Source: Oceanimonas aquatica (GTDB lineage: Bacteria > Pseudomonadota > Gammaproteobacteria > Enterobacterales > Aeromonadaceae). Taken from it: a DNA stretch of 64,000 nt. Every line of letters begins with the position of its first letter. The stretch's first letter is position 1. The notes beneath the pieces are model-generated. The model ran no database searches. It saw nothing but the letters and a program-made list of their open reading frames with translations, and had not been told where the DNA came from. Positions 53,621-62,442 of the stretch are shown piece by piece. The translations under genes and the position numbers were made by a program. The stretch covers positions 1 to 64,000 of the forward strand of contig NZ_JAVBHX010000002.1 in NCBI RefSeq assembly GCF_030732065.1, in the 5' to 3' direction.

Positions 53621-55438
53621 TCAATAAGCCCCGCCAATGGCGGGGCGCAAATTGTCGTACAGCGGCAGGTAGCTGTTGATACGGGTGGTGGTCATGCCCT
53701 GGTCGAGCTGGGCCAGCCGCCCCAGCGCCCGTTGAATGCTGGCCTGGCGCAGCAGTACCACATTGGGATACAGCCGCCGGGCCTCGGCCAGCAGGGCTTC
53801 GGCGCGGACCGGCTCGCCGGCGCGGATCAGCGCCAGATAGGTGTTGTAATAAATGCCGGCCCTGGAGGTATGGTGCAAAAAACGCCGTGCCCAGCTGGCG
53901 TAGTCGAGCAGCAGCCCCTGATCGGCGGTCAGCAGCCCTTGTTCCAGCTGGGCATGATGACGATAAAAAGCGGTGCGATCGTGCCACACCAGCGGGTTCA
54001 GTACGCCTTCAAGCTGTGCCGGCTCCCGCTGTGGCTGATGGGCAAAGGTGGTGATCTGCTGGCTGGCCACCAGCCCGCTGGCCATAAACAACATGACTCC
54101 CAGCCCCCAGGCCCGCACCGGCCAGCGGCTCCAGGCCGGGGGGGCCGGCAGCATGACCCGCTGACCGTGCTCGGCGTCAATCACATACAGCAACACCAGC
54201 ACCGTAAACCAGTGAGGCAGCGAGTGGTACACGGGAAACTCGGTCTGGCTGTGCACGAATATCGGCATCAGCAGCCCTACCCAGGCCAGCGCCCGCACCA
54301 GCGGCACCCGGCTTAACAGCCGCAGCACCAGCCAGATCATCAGCACCAGCCCCATCAGCGGCGCCAGCCCGCCTTCAATGGCCCACAGCAAAAACTCGTT
54401 GTGCGGGTGACCCATTTCGGTAAACAGCGGCTGAGCACCGGGAGTTTGCTCGCGCCACAGCGCATAAGTGCGGTAAAAGGCCGACTCGAAGCTGCCGTAG
54501 CCATAGCCCGCCCAGGGACGCTCCAGCCACATGCGCAGGCCGTGGGCATAAATATCAAAGCGGCCATCGGCCTGGGTGTAAATATCCAGGCTGCGCTTGC
54601 TCATGTCGAACACGTCGAGCCCGAATATGCCTACCACCACGCCCAGCGGGATCAATACCAGGCTGGCCAGCAAGCGCTTGGAGCGGGTTTTGACCAGGGT
54701 TTGCCACAGCAACGGCAGCAGCAGCAGCACCCCCAGCAGCAGGCCCAGCTGACCGGCCCGGGACTGCAGCAGCACCACCAGCATGGCCCCGGCCCCGAGC
54801 ACGGCGGCAAACCAGCACGACTTGAGCAAAAACGGCCAGCGGGGCGACTTGGCCTCGTTCGGCCACAGGTAGACGGCCAGCACCATGCCGGTGGCCACGA
54901 AACTGGCCATGACATTACGATGCTGAAAAATGCCGTAGGGCGAGCGCACCTCGGTGTTGTAACCAAAAACATTGCCCGGCTCCAGCACAAAAAACTGCAG
55001 CAGCCCCAGCAGCATTTCCATGCTCACCGCCAGCAAGAGGCCATAGAGCAGATAGCGGCGTCCGTGCGCGTTGAAGCGGCATTGTTGCAGGGCAAGAAAC
55101 AACAACAGGCCGCCGGTCAGCCCCAGCATACGCGGCAGCGCCTGGCCGGCCACCGAATTATTGTGCCAGTAGAAAAACGGCAGCCACAGCAGCAGGCTGG
55201 CCGCCATGGTCCCCAGCCAGAAGCGGCTGGTCAGCAGCCGGCGGCGATGCCAGTGCCACAGCCCCAGGGTGGTCATGGCGCCCACAAAAAACCAGCCGGC
55301 AATATTAAAGGGCAACTGCAGGCCGCTGCCAAAGAGATGGGGCAAATACAGGTGCATGCCAAACAGGGTATAGATCGCCACGCAGATCAGCATGACGCGG
55401 GCCAGACGCTCCTGTTTCAGCAATTGCACGGACATCAT
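53621..55438 (-). CDS. PglL/Wzy_C-family O-oligosaccharyltransferase or O-antigen ligase
   Basis: A 605-residue integral membrane protein with about 11-12 helices (residues 12-440). A periplasmic loop with GRFDIYAHGLRMWLERPWAG, MGHPHNEFLLWAIEGG and the HSQTEFPVYHSLPHWF stretch (about 400-414) is the Wzy_C region with its conserved Arg, His and Glu residues. A soluble C-terminal part (about 470-600) matches the extra domain of PglL ligases that glycosylate pilin or other proteins. No pilin gene is adjacent. Two ATGs stand together at the start. It appears to be monocistronic. Confidence 0.82.
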   Translation of the reverse strand: MMSVQLLKQERLARVMLICVAIYTLFGMHLYLPHLFGSGLQLPFNIAGWFFVGAMTTLGLWHWHRRRLLTSRFWLGTMAASLLLWLPFFYWHNNSVAGQALPRMLGLTGGLLLFLALQQCRFNAHGRRYLLYGLLLAVSMEMLLGLLQFFVLEPGNVFGYNTEVRSPYGIFQHRNVMASFVATGMVLAVYLWPNEAKSPRWPFLLKSCWFAAVLGAGAMLVVLLQSRAGQLGLLLGVLLLLPLLWQTLVKTRSKRLLASLVLIPLGVVVGIFGLDVFDMSKRSLDIYTQADGRFDIYAHGLRMWLERPWAGYGYGSFESAFYRTYALWREQTPGAQPLFTEMGHPHNEFLLWAIEGGLAPLMGLVLMIWLVLRLLSRVPLVRALAWVGLLMPIFVHSQTEFPVYHSLPHWFTVLVLLYVIDAEHGQRVMLPAPPAWSRWPVRAWGLGVMLFMASGLVASQQITTFAHQPQREPAQLEGVLNPLVWHDRTAFYRHHAQLEQGLLTADQGLLLDYASWARRFLHHTSRAGIYYNTYLALIRAGEPVRAEALLAEARRLYPNVVLLRQASIQRALGRLAQLDQGMTTTRINSYLPLYDNLRPAIGGAY

Positions 55439-55589
55439 GATGGGTTGAATACTCGCGAGCCGGTAGGCGATGACAGTTCGCCTACTTTACCCAAGGTGAG
55501 CGCAAAAAGCATGAGGCTGAACGCGGCGTGCGGGCAAAATCCGGCGCGCGGATACTCCTTCACGCCCCGTGAAAAGATGAGGTTTTGCT

Positions 55590-55612
55590 CCCTCCCCTTT
55601 TCGAGGGGAGGG
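55590..55612. repeat. CCCTCCCC-type palindromic repeat
   Basis: CCCTCCCCT / AGGGGAGGG around TTTCG lies directly after the tamB stop; it is the same unit as at 9302-9324. It may also end tamAB transcription. Confidence 0.65.
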
Positions 55613-55619
55613 TTACTCA

Positions 55620-58600
55620 TCAAAACTCAAACTTGTAGAACAGATCGATGGCCTGGCTCAGGCCACTGGTGGCCTGCAGGTAAAGCCGGGGCAGCAGCTC
55701 GTAACGCAGGCGCAGTTCACCAATGGAAGAAAACACCCCGACGCCGTAGCCAATTTGCAGCCCCGGCAGCACATAGGCGCTGATATTCACCGCCGTGTTT
55801 TCGCCCGAGCCGCTGGTGTCCACCGCCACGTCCTGAAAACCGAGCGCCTCGCCCACGCCGGTCACCAGTCCGCCCACCTTGCCGACACCGGCACCGAGCA
55901 GCATGGACTGTACCAGGGCGTTGCCGTCGGTTTCGTCGCCGCCTTCCAGGCCGCGGCCGCGCAGCAGCCAGGACAACTGCTCGGCCTGAGGCATGCCGGG
56001 TTCGGAGAATACTTCCAGCTCCGGCTGGGTGGCGCTGCCCGAGACCCGCACGCCCACCACGATACTGCTGTCGGCCATGCTCGACGGATTGCGAATGGCT
56101 TCCACCCGCAGGTTGGGCTGATCCAGCGGTCCGCTGAACAGTATGCTGCCATCGCGGATCAACAGGTTCTGGCCATAGGCCTTGAAGCGCCCTTGTTCCA
56201 GACGGATTTCACCGTTGGCGCGCATAATGCGGCCCGGCGGCTGCACCACCCGCAACTGACCGGTGAGGTGAGTGTTCAGGCCAAAGGCCTCCAGCCGCAC
56301 ATCCTCGCCCAGGCGCACCCGTACACGAATATCCAGCGGCAGCGTGGGAGTGATATCGGGCACCACGCCCGAGGGCTGCACAATGACCACGTCCGACGAT
56401 TTGCGCACCGCGCTCTCGGGCAGCTCTTTTACCTTGATGCGCGCCCAGGGGATCAGGATGTCGCCCCGCACCCGGGCCTGCTCGCCCAGGGTGATCTGCA
56501 GATCCGGGCTCACCTTTACCCGGCCCATACCCGGATAACCCGCTTCCAGCTCGCTGCCCTTGAGTCGAATTTCACCGCTCACCGGCAGCGCGCTCCAGTC
56601 CAGCTCACCATCGATGTTGAGCGGCCCCTCGCCCACCCGCAACTGACCGTTGACCACGGCCCGGTTGCCCTGCACCGTCAGCCGGGTGGTGAGATCCCGC
56701 ACCTTCACCATGTCGGCATAGGTGTCCACCTCGCCCCCGGTGAGGCTGATGTCGCCATACATCAGCGGCGCGGTCAGGGTGCCCGCCAGCCGCACATCGC
56801 CGGCCAGGCTGCCCTGCAGCCGCGCTACTTCCGGCAGCAGAGGGGTCAACCAGTCGAGGCGCAGATCCTGGATGGTCAGCTCGCCGTCCAGGTTACGCGC
56901 GGCGTCCAGCCCGTTCACCCGGGCATTCAGACGCATGCGGCCAAGGGGCTCGGAGTCAAACGCCAGCTCGCTGACCAGGCGGTTGTTGACCACCTCGCTT
57001 TGCAACTGCAACCGGTCATAACCCAACCGGGTATCGCCACTGACAAAGGTGCCCGCCGTGGTGCCGATTTGCGCATTGACTCTGGGGGCCTCGCCCTGCT
57101 GCCAGCGAACATTCGCCCGCCCTTCCAGTACCGCTTCCCAGGCGAAATCGTCGGGTAAAAACGGCTTGAGCCGGGCCAGGTCGAAGTCGTTGATGGTCAG
57201 GCCCGCCTGGCCCTCTTTGGCGCTGGCATTGAGTTCATCCAGACACACGCCGGCACCGTTGGAACGCCAGCAGTGGGCGGCGGCATTGAACACCCCGTCG
57301 GACTGGCGCCAGGCCAGGGCCACCGGCGCCGGCACGCGCCAGACTTCCAGCGGCGTGTTGAGCTCAGCCCGCTGCAGCCGGCCATTCCAGCCCTGCTCGT
57401 TGAGGCTGCCATTCAAGGCCAGATCCAGTGCCAGTGGCTCGCCTTCGGCGGTCAGGGTCAATTGGTGAGCGCGCTTGTCGCCATCGGCGGAAAGAGCAAG
57501 ATCATCAAAGCGCAGACTGCCCACGTTGAGCCGGTTTACGGTCAGAGTCAGCTCGCCGGCGGGGGCTTCACCCAGGGTGACATCGGCATTCAGCGCCAGC
57601 TGCCGGGCTTCGGTGTCGTTGAAACCGGCCCTGTTGCCGGCAAGGCTGGCGCGCACTCGAGGGGCCGCACGTACACTGGTGACGTTGAAGTCTCCCTGAA
57701 TGTCGCCAAACAGTCCCGGCGCATACACTGCCAGTTTGGGCGCATTCAGGCTGCCCTTCAGGGCCCAGTTCTGGTCAATACGTCCGGCCACCGCAAGCCG
57801 GTTGTTACCGTTGGCCAACAGCAGGTTATCGATTTCTCCTTCCAGATCCTGGTTAAGGCTGAGCGCACCGGTGAGGGACAACGGGTGGTTACGCAGCAGG
57901 CCGGTCACCTCGGGGCTGGCCTCCAGCTGCCATTGCTCACCGCTCAGCTCAAAGCGGCTGTTGATACGACCATTGAGCCGGCCTTCAAACCCGGCGGCAA
58001 ACGCACCCGGATCCACCTCGTTCAGGGTGAGTTCACCCTGCCAGCGCACGCCATCGGTCCAGCCGATATCGCCGGTCAGGCGAGTTTCCCCCTGGGGCAA
58101 CACCAGAGTAAGGGGTTCAATACGGGCCTGCTGCAGGTTGCCGGTGGCGGCCAGGGCAATGCCCACCGGCGGCAGCTCGGGACCACCGGCTTCGGTGTTC
58201 AGTGTCAGCCGGTAGTCTTCCAGCGCACCGGCAAGCTTCAGCTCCCCTTGCGTCAGGGTCCACTGGGGATCCGTCAGCGGCCAGCCCAGTTGCTGCCAGC
58301 TCAGGGTCAGGTCGAGCGGCAGTTCGGGTTTGAGCGGCTCGGCCTTGAGCCGAGCCCTAGCCGCCACCGGGCCCTTGAGGCTGAGATCGGCAGCCAGGTT
58401 CGCCAGACTGTCGTTCAGGGTCAGTGCCAGGGTCTGGCCCTTGAGCTGGCCGTCGAGCAGCGGCTCGTGCAGGGTGGCGTTGAGGCTGGCGCTGAGCGGA
58501 TAATCGCCGCTCAGGGTCACTTCGCCGGTCAGACTGGCGTCGGCCATGGCGTGGGCCAGCGCCAGCCGTTCAATACGGATCCGGCTGCCCTCGCCTTCCA

Positions 58601-59321
58601 ATGCCAGCGCCAGCCGGCTGAGCGCCTGCAGCTGACCATTTTGCACCAGGGTGCTGTCGGTCAGCGCCAGTTGCTCGATTTTCAGCGGGAACGGCAGCCG
58701 AATCTCCGGCAGGGTGATGGCTGTCCTGTCAGTAGAATTAGCTGGACCGGCGTCCGCAGTGGCCTCGCCGGTGGACTCCAGCTCAATCCGCAGCCCGCTC
58801 ATTTGCGGGCCTGTGATCACCATGCCGTCCTGATTCCAGCGGGCGGCGACCTGCAGGCTTTTCCAGCTGATGCGTTGCCCCGGCAGGGAGATGTTGACCC
58901 GTTCGGCGCGAATGTCATCCAGCTCAATATTGAGGGGCGGGCTGATGGCGCCAAGGGGCGTGCTCTCTGCGTCCGGCTCCGGCTCGCCTTCGGCAAATTC
59001 GCGAATCTCCACGTCGATGTCGGCGGCCTCCAGCCGGCGCAGCCAGAAGCGCCCGTCCACCACCTTGCCCAATTGCCAGTCGAGGGTGACCTGACGGGCA
59101 CGAAAGGCCAGCGAGTCCTGCTCATAGGCCAGTTCGGAAAATTCCCAGCCACTGAGCAGCTGGCCCGATACCAGGGTGCCGTCCAGGCCATCCACCTGTT
59201 TCTTGGCCAGCCCCCACAGCCACTGGTTGCCGGTGTGGGTCAGCAGCAGGCTGGCGACCAGCATCAGCAACAGGCACAGGGCGATCAAGGCCCCCCACAG
59301 CAGGCGTTTCAATCGCATCAT
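55620..59321 (-). CDS. tamB: Translocation and assembly module inner-membrane protein TamB
   Basis: A 1233-residue AsmA-like bridge protein linking inner and outer membranes, involved in phospholipid transport and outer-membrane protein assembly. A single N-terminal transmembrane helix (about 7-29) is followed by more than 1100 residues of repetitive beta-strand sequence. The conserved DUF490/TamB C-terminal domain (about 880-1233) has QGRFKAYGQNLLIRDGSILF and ends YLQATSGLSQAIDLFYKFEF. Length fits E. coli TamB (1259). It overlaps tamA by 4 bases. The very long frame on the other strand (57273-59459) is a shadow. Confidence 0.94.
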   Translation of the reverse strand: MMRLKRLLWGALIALCLLLMLVASLLLTHTGNQWLWGLAKKQVDGLDGTLVSGQLLSGWEFSELAYEQDSLAFRARQVTLDWQLGKVVDGRFWLRRLEAADIDVEIREFAEGEPEPDAESTPLGAISPPLNIELDDIRAERVNISLPGQRISWKSLQVAARWNQDGMVITGPQMSGLRIELESTGEATADAGPANSTDRTAITLPEIRLPFPLKIEQLALTDSTLVQNGQLQALSRLALALEGEGSRIRIERLALAHAMADASLTGEVTLSGDYPLSASLNATLHEPLLDGQLKGQTLALTLNDSLANLAADLSLKGPVAARARLKAEPLKPELPLDLTLSWQQLGWPLTDPQWTLTQGELKLAGALEDYRLTLNTEAGGPELPPVGIALAATGNLQQARIEPLTLVLPQGETRLTGDIGWTDGVRWQGELTLNEVDPGAFAAGFEGRLNGRINSRFELSGEQWQLEASPEVTGLLRNHPLSLTGALSLNQDLEGEIDNLLLANGNNRLAVAGRIDQNWALKGSLNAPKLAVYAPGLFGDIQGDFNVTSVRAAPRVRASLAGNRAGFNDTEARQLALNADVTLGEAPAGELTLTVNRLNVGSLRFDDLALSADGDKRAHQLTLTAEGEPLALDLALNGSLNEQGWNGRLQRAELNTPLEVWRVPAPVALAWRQSDGVFNAAAHCWRSNGAGVCLDELNASAKEGQAGLTINDFDLARLKPFLPDDFAWEAVLEGRANVRWQQGEAPRVNAQIGTTAGTFVSGDTRLGYDRLQLQSEVVNNRLVSELAFDSEPLGRMRLNARVNGLDAARNLDGELTIQDLRLDWLTPLLPEVARLQGSLAGDVRLAGTLTAPLMYGDISLTGGEVDTYADMVKVRDLTTRLTVQGNRAVVNGQLRVGEGPLNIDGELDWSALPVSGEIRLKGSELEAGYPGMGRVKVSPDLQITLGEQARVRGDILIPWARIKVKELPESAVRKSSDVVIVQPSGVVPDITPTLPLDIRVRVRLGEDVRLEAFGLNTHLTGQLRVVQPPGRIMRANGEIRLEQGRFKAYGQNLLIRDGSILFSGPLDQPNLRVEAIRNPSSMADSSIVVGVRVSGSATQPELEVFSEPGMPQAEQLSWLLRGRGLEGGDETDGNALVQSMLLGAGVGKVGGLVTGVGEALGFQDVAVDTSGSGENTAVNISAYVLPGLQIGYGVGVFSSIGELRLRYELLPRLYLQATSGLSQAIDLFYKFEF

Positions 59322-61033
59322 AATTCCGGTCCAAGGGTAAAGTGCAGGCGCCAGGGAGTGTCTTCTTCGGAGACGGCAAAAGCCAGGTCAAGGCGCACCG
59401 GACCCACCGGCGTCAGCCAGCGCAGGCCCAGGCCGGTGCCCACCTTCCAGTCGTCCTGATAGTCGTTGGTGGCGGTACCCGAGTCCACAAAGGTGGCCAC
59501 TCGCCACTTGGGCGCAAAGCGGTAGTCATACTCCAGACTGAGGGCAGTGGCGTATTTGGCACCCAGGCGGTCGCCGTTTTCATCCAGTGGGGTGATCGAC
59601 TGATAGCTGTAGCCGCGCACCGTGGTGTCGCCACCGGTAAAGAAACGCAGCGACGGCGGCAGATCTTCCACCTCTTCCACCCATACCGCGCCCTGCTCGG
59701 CCCGGGCCAGCAAACGGTGATCCTCGGCCAGGGTGCGCAGCCACTTGCTGCGGCCCCAGAAACGCACAAAACGGGTGTCGGAGCCCCACCAGGGCTCGGA
59801 TAACTCGAGGGTCGCGGTCTGGGCATCGCCCCAATAAGGGTCCAGACCGCCGCGCACCCGGGTACGGCTGAAGGTGGCGCCCGGGATCAGCAGAAAGCTG
59901 GTGTCTTCCTGCTCGCCCTGGGTATAGGACTCGTATTCGCTGCGCAAAAACACGTCCCGGGTCCAGCCGTTCTCCTGAATGTTCCAGCGGTGTACGCCGG
60001 CCACCAGGCGGTCACTGACAGTGTCGTCCTGATCGAGGCGCTGGTAACCGCCCTGAATGGTGTAGTAGTCCTCAAGAGGATGGCCCCGCGGGATCTTGTA
60101 CACCAGAGTGACGTCCTGGGACGGCGCCGACACCTTAAGGCTGGTGGTGAGGCTGTGGCCCAGGCTGTTGATCCAGGGTTTCTCCCAGTTGACCGAAACC
60201 CGGGGTCCTTCATCGGTCGAGACCCCCACCCCCACTTCCACCTCGTTGTCGGCCCGGGCTCGCAGCACCACCGACAGCGGCACCCGCTGCTGTTCGTCGG
60301 CATCCACCACCCTGGGCAGCACCTCCACCTGTTTGAAGTAGCGGGTGGACGACAATGAACGGCTGAGTTCCGCCAGCCGGCTGGCGTGATAGGGCTCTCC
60401 GGGCTTGATATCCACCAAGGGCTCGAGCAGCCGGTCTACCGGCCGGTCGGAGTCGACCATCAGCTCACCAAAGCGGTAGCGGGGCCCGGAGTCAAAGCTC
60501 AGATCCACGTCGGCGGCCTTTTCCCAGGGCATGACCCGCACCCGGCTGGTACGATAGGCGGCATCGAAATAGCCCCGGCGCAGGGCCAGGCTGAGCAGGC
60601 TGGCCTTGGCGGTTTCGTACTGATTGTGATGCAGCACCTCACCTTGCCTGATGGCAAAGTTTCCAAGCAGGTCGGCAAAGGCGGTGTCGGTTTCGGCATC
60701 ACCCTCAAGCCGCACATTCAGGGTGCGAATACGCACCGGCTCGCCGGCGTTGACCCGCACCGTGACCCGGGCGGGGTTCTGTTCGCTCTGAATGAGTTCA
60801 ATCTCGGGATTGTAATAACCCAGAGACTGCAGGCTGTCGGTCACCGCCGTGGTGATCTGCCGTTTAAATCGGGAAAACTGCTCCACCTCAATGGCGGGCA
60901 GCTGGTCGAGATAGACCTGAGTGTTGTCTTCCAGCTCGTCGTCGAGCCCGCTAAGGCGCAGATCCAGGTCTTCCGCCCGGGTTCCCAGGCTGATCAGCAT
61001 CAGCGCCATCAGTCCCCATTTTGTTACGCTCAT
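59318..61033 (-). CDS. tamA: Translocation and assembly module outer-membrane protein TamA
   Basis: A 571-residue Omp85-family barrel. The signal peptide (MALMLISLGTRA) ends near residue 20; three POTRA domains run from about 22 to 260, with DLDLRLSGLDDELEDNTQVY at the start; the 16-strand barrel follows, with RFFTGGDTTVRGYSYQSITP (the RGY lid-lock motif) near 465. ATG 61033 begins the signal peptide; longer starts overlap the divergent region. It works with TamB. In E. coli, msrA lies next to tamA; here a MsrA-like gene is one gene away. Confidence 0.93.
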   Translation of the reverse strand: MSVTKWGLMALMLISLGTRAEDLDLRLSGLDDELEDNTQVYLDQLPAIEVEQFSRFKRQITTAVTDSLQSLGYYNPEIELIQSEQNPARVTVRVNAGEPVRIRTLNVRLEGDAETDTAFADLLGNFAIRQGEVLHHNQYETAKASLLSLALRRGYFDAAYRTSRVRVMPWEKAADVDLSFDSGPRYRFGELMVDSDRPVDRLLEPLVDIKPGEPYHASRLAELSRSLSSTRYFKQVEVLPRVVDADEQQRVPLSVVLRARADNEVEVGVGVSTDEGPRVSVNWEKPWINSLGHSLTTSLKVSAPSQDVTLVYKIPRGHPLEDYYTIQGGYQRLDQDDTVSDRLVAGVHRWNIQENGWTRDVFLRSEYESYTQGEQEDTSFLLIPGATFSRTRVRGGLDPYWGDAQTATLELSEPWWGSDTRFVRFWGRSKWLRTLAEDHRLLARAEQGAVWVEEVEDLPPSLRFFTGGDTTVRGYSYQSITPLDENGDRLGAKYATALSLEYDYRFAPKWRVATFVDSGTATNDYQDDWKVGTGLGLRWLTPVGPVRLDLAFAVSEEDTPWRLHFTLGPEL

Positions 61034-61159
61034 CGCGCCACCCGCTTGATTGGTTGCTGTAAAGCCCGTTAAAACACCGGCTTTTATTGATCCTGTGCAT
61101 CGGCAATGGCGGCCAGCCATGGCACACTGGCGGCCTCGCTTTGGTTCTGGAGATCAGCC

Positions 61160-61702
61160 ATGACTCACTCCCCTTCGGCTTGCCACCTGCTCGGCATTGC
61201 CGGCTACAGCGGCAGCGGCAAAACCACTCTGCTGACCGCCCTGCTACCCCTGCTGCGTGCTCGCGGCCTGCGCCTTGGGGTCATCAAGCATACTCACCAC
61301 GATGTGGAGCAGGACACGCCCGGCAAGGACAGCTACGAGCTGCGCCACGCCGGCAGCAGCCAGACCCTGCTCGCCGGCCCCAAACGCAGCATTCTTACCC
61401 TTGAGTATGACGCCCCGGGCGAGCCTTCGCTGAGCGCCTCGCTGGCCTTGCTTAACACTCAAGACCTGGATCTGGTGCTGGTGGAAGGCTTTCGCGATCA
61501 GCCCCTGGCCAAGCTGGAAGTGCATCGCCCCGCCCACGGCAAGCCCCTGCTCAGCGCCACCGACTCGCATGTGCTGGCGGTGGCCACCGACGCTCCCGGA
61601 CTGGCAGCGCCGGTGCCCTTGCTGGATCTCAACCAGCCCGCCATCATTGCCGCGGCCATCATGGACTGGCGGGCATCGAACCGGCTCACGCCAGCTCGCT
61701 AA
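61160..61702 (+). CDS. mobB: Molybdopterin-guanine dinucleotide synthesis protein MobB
   Basis: A 180-residue GTP-binding protein that assists insertion of guanine dinucleotide into the molybdenum cofactor. The P-loop GIAGYSGSGKTTLL lies near residue 15; VIKHTHHDVEQDTPGKDSYE and the LVLVEGFRDQPLAKLEVHR motif are family-typical. MobA is not adjacent. ATG 61160 follows TGGAG; the frame's earlier start has no such site. It ends overlapping the convergent MsrA-like gene by 4 bases. Confidence 0.92.
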   Translation: MTHSPSACHLLGIAGYSGSGKTTLLTALLPLLRARGLRLGVIKHTHHDVEQDTPGKDSYELRHAGSSQTLLAGPKRSILTLEYDAPGEPSLSASLALLNTQDLDLVLVEGFRDQPLAKLEVHRPAHGKPLLSATDSHVLAVATDAPGLAAPVPLLDLNQPAIIAAAIMDWRASNRLTPAR

Positions 61703-62250
61703 TCTGCCTCCGCCAACAGGGGTTGCAGGCTGAAACGGCTGCCGTCCGGGTAACCGCACACACGGCGGTAGGCATAATACAAGAGCCCATGGCGGCGGTA
61801 ATATTGCTGATGGCGCGCCGCCGCCGGCACAAAACGGCTGACGGAAAAAATGCGCACATCCAGCCGCCGTCCCCGTTCCAGCCGTAGCCGTGACCGGCTT
61901 TGCCGGGCCCACTTCAGTTGCAGCGGACCGTCCACAAACAACGCCGGGCTGAACTCAATGCCGCGATCGCAATGCTGGCCGCCGGCATCATGAGCATCCA
62001 CCGCCTGCCAGTAGAGCCTGAGCAGATCGCCATAAGTCAGGATATCGTCCCGGTAATGCACTCGCACTACCTGCCGGCGCTGCAAGCGGCTTTCGCCCTG
62101 CATCCAGCCCGGCTCTACCTTTTCTATGCCCGGACGGCCGTCAAACAGGGCTTCCATGACCCAGAAACTGCCGCCGGCAAACACCGCCTGGCCAGCCAGG
62201 GCGGGCACCACGGGCAGCAGCAGCGCCGTCAGCATTAATAGTCGAATCAC
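61699..62250 (-). CDS. Secreted MsrA-like protein lacking the catalytic cysteine
   Basis: A 183-residue protein with a signal peptide (1-19, LLPVVPALAG) and the MsrA fold. The active-site GCFW motif reads GGSFWVME with serine (residue 28) in place of the catalytic cysteine; the following Phe-Trp and Glu are kept. Other family stretches are altered: VVRVHYRDDILTYGDLLRLYWQ matches the middle helix region, while the QYRSAI segment reads EFSPALF. Two other cysteines occur (GGQHCDRG, RRVCGYPDG). Reductase activity by the usual mechanism is unlikely. It may be a methionine-sulfoxide binding protein or a decaying copy. Confidence 0.72.
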   Translation of the reverse strand: MIRLLMLTALLLPVVPALAGQAVFAGGSFWVMEALFDGRPGIEKVEPGWMQGESRLQRRQVVRVHYRDDILTYGDLLRLYWQAVDAHDAGGQHCDRGIEFSPALFVDGPLQLKWARQSRSRLRLERGRRLDVRIFSVSRFVPAAARHQQYYRRHGLLYYAYRRVCGYPDGSRFSLQPLLAEAD

Positions 62251-62442
62251 GCCGCTTCCCTTGTTCTCTGTTCGGCCCTGTTCAGGCCACTATGCTAACC
62301 GATTGAAACCGAATAAAAACCCCCAGCCTGTAGGGCGATGGCCGCAAAAACACAATATTTCTGCCTGGGCCGCATAAACCCCGCAGGGCGGCTAAACTTT
62401 TTTCATAAGAACCCCGACAAAAAGGGGCACAGGGGCAAGGAC

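Noticed and set aside
57273-59459. A 728-codon open frame on the plus strand opposite tamB
   Set aside because: Same cause; composition is repetitive and Gln/Gly/His-rich, and the tamB protein is well matched on the minus strand.
61699-62250. Selenocysteine at the MsrA-like active site
   Set aside because: The codon is AGT (serine), not TGA, and no SECIS-like hairpin follows.
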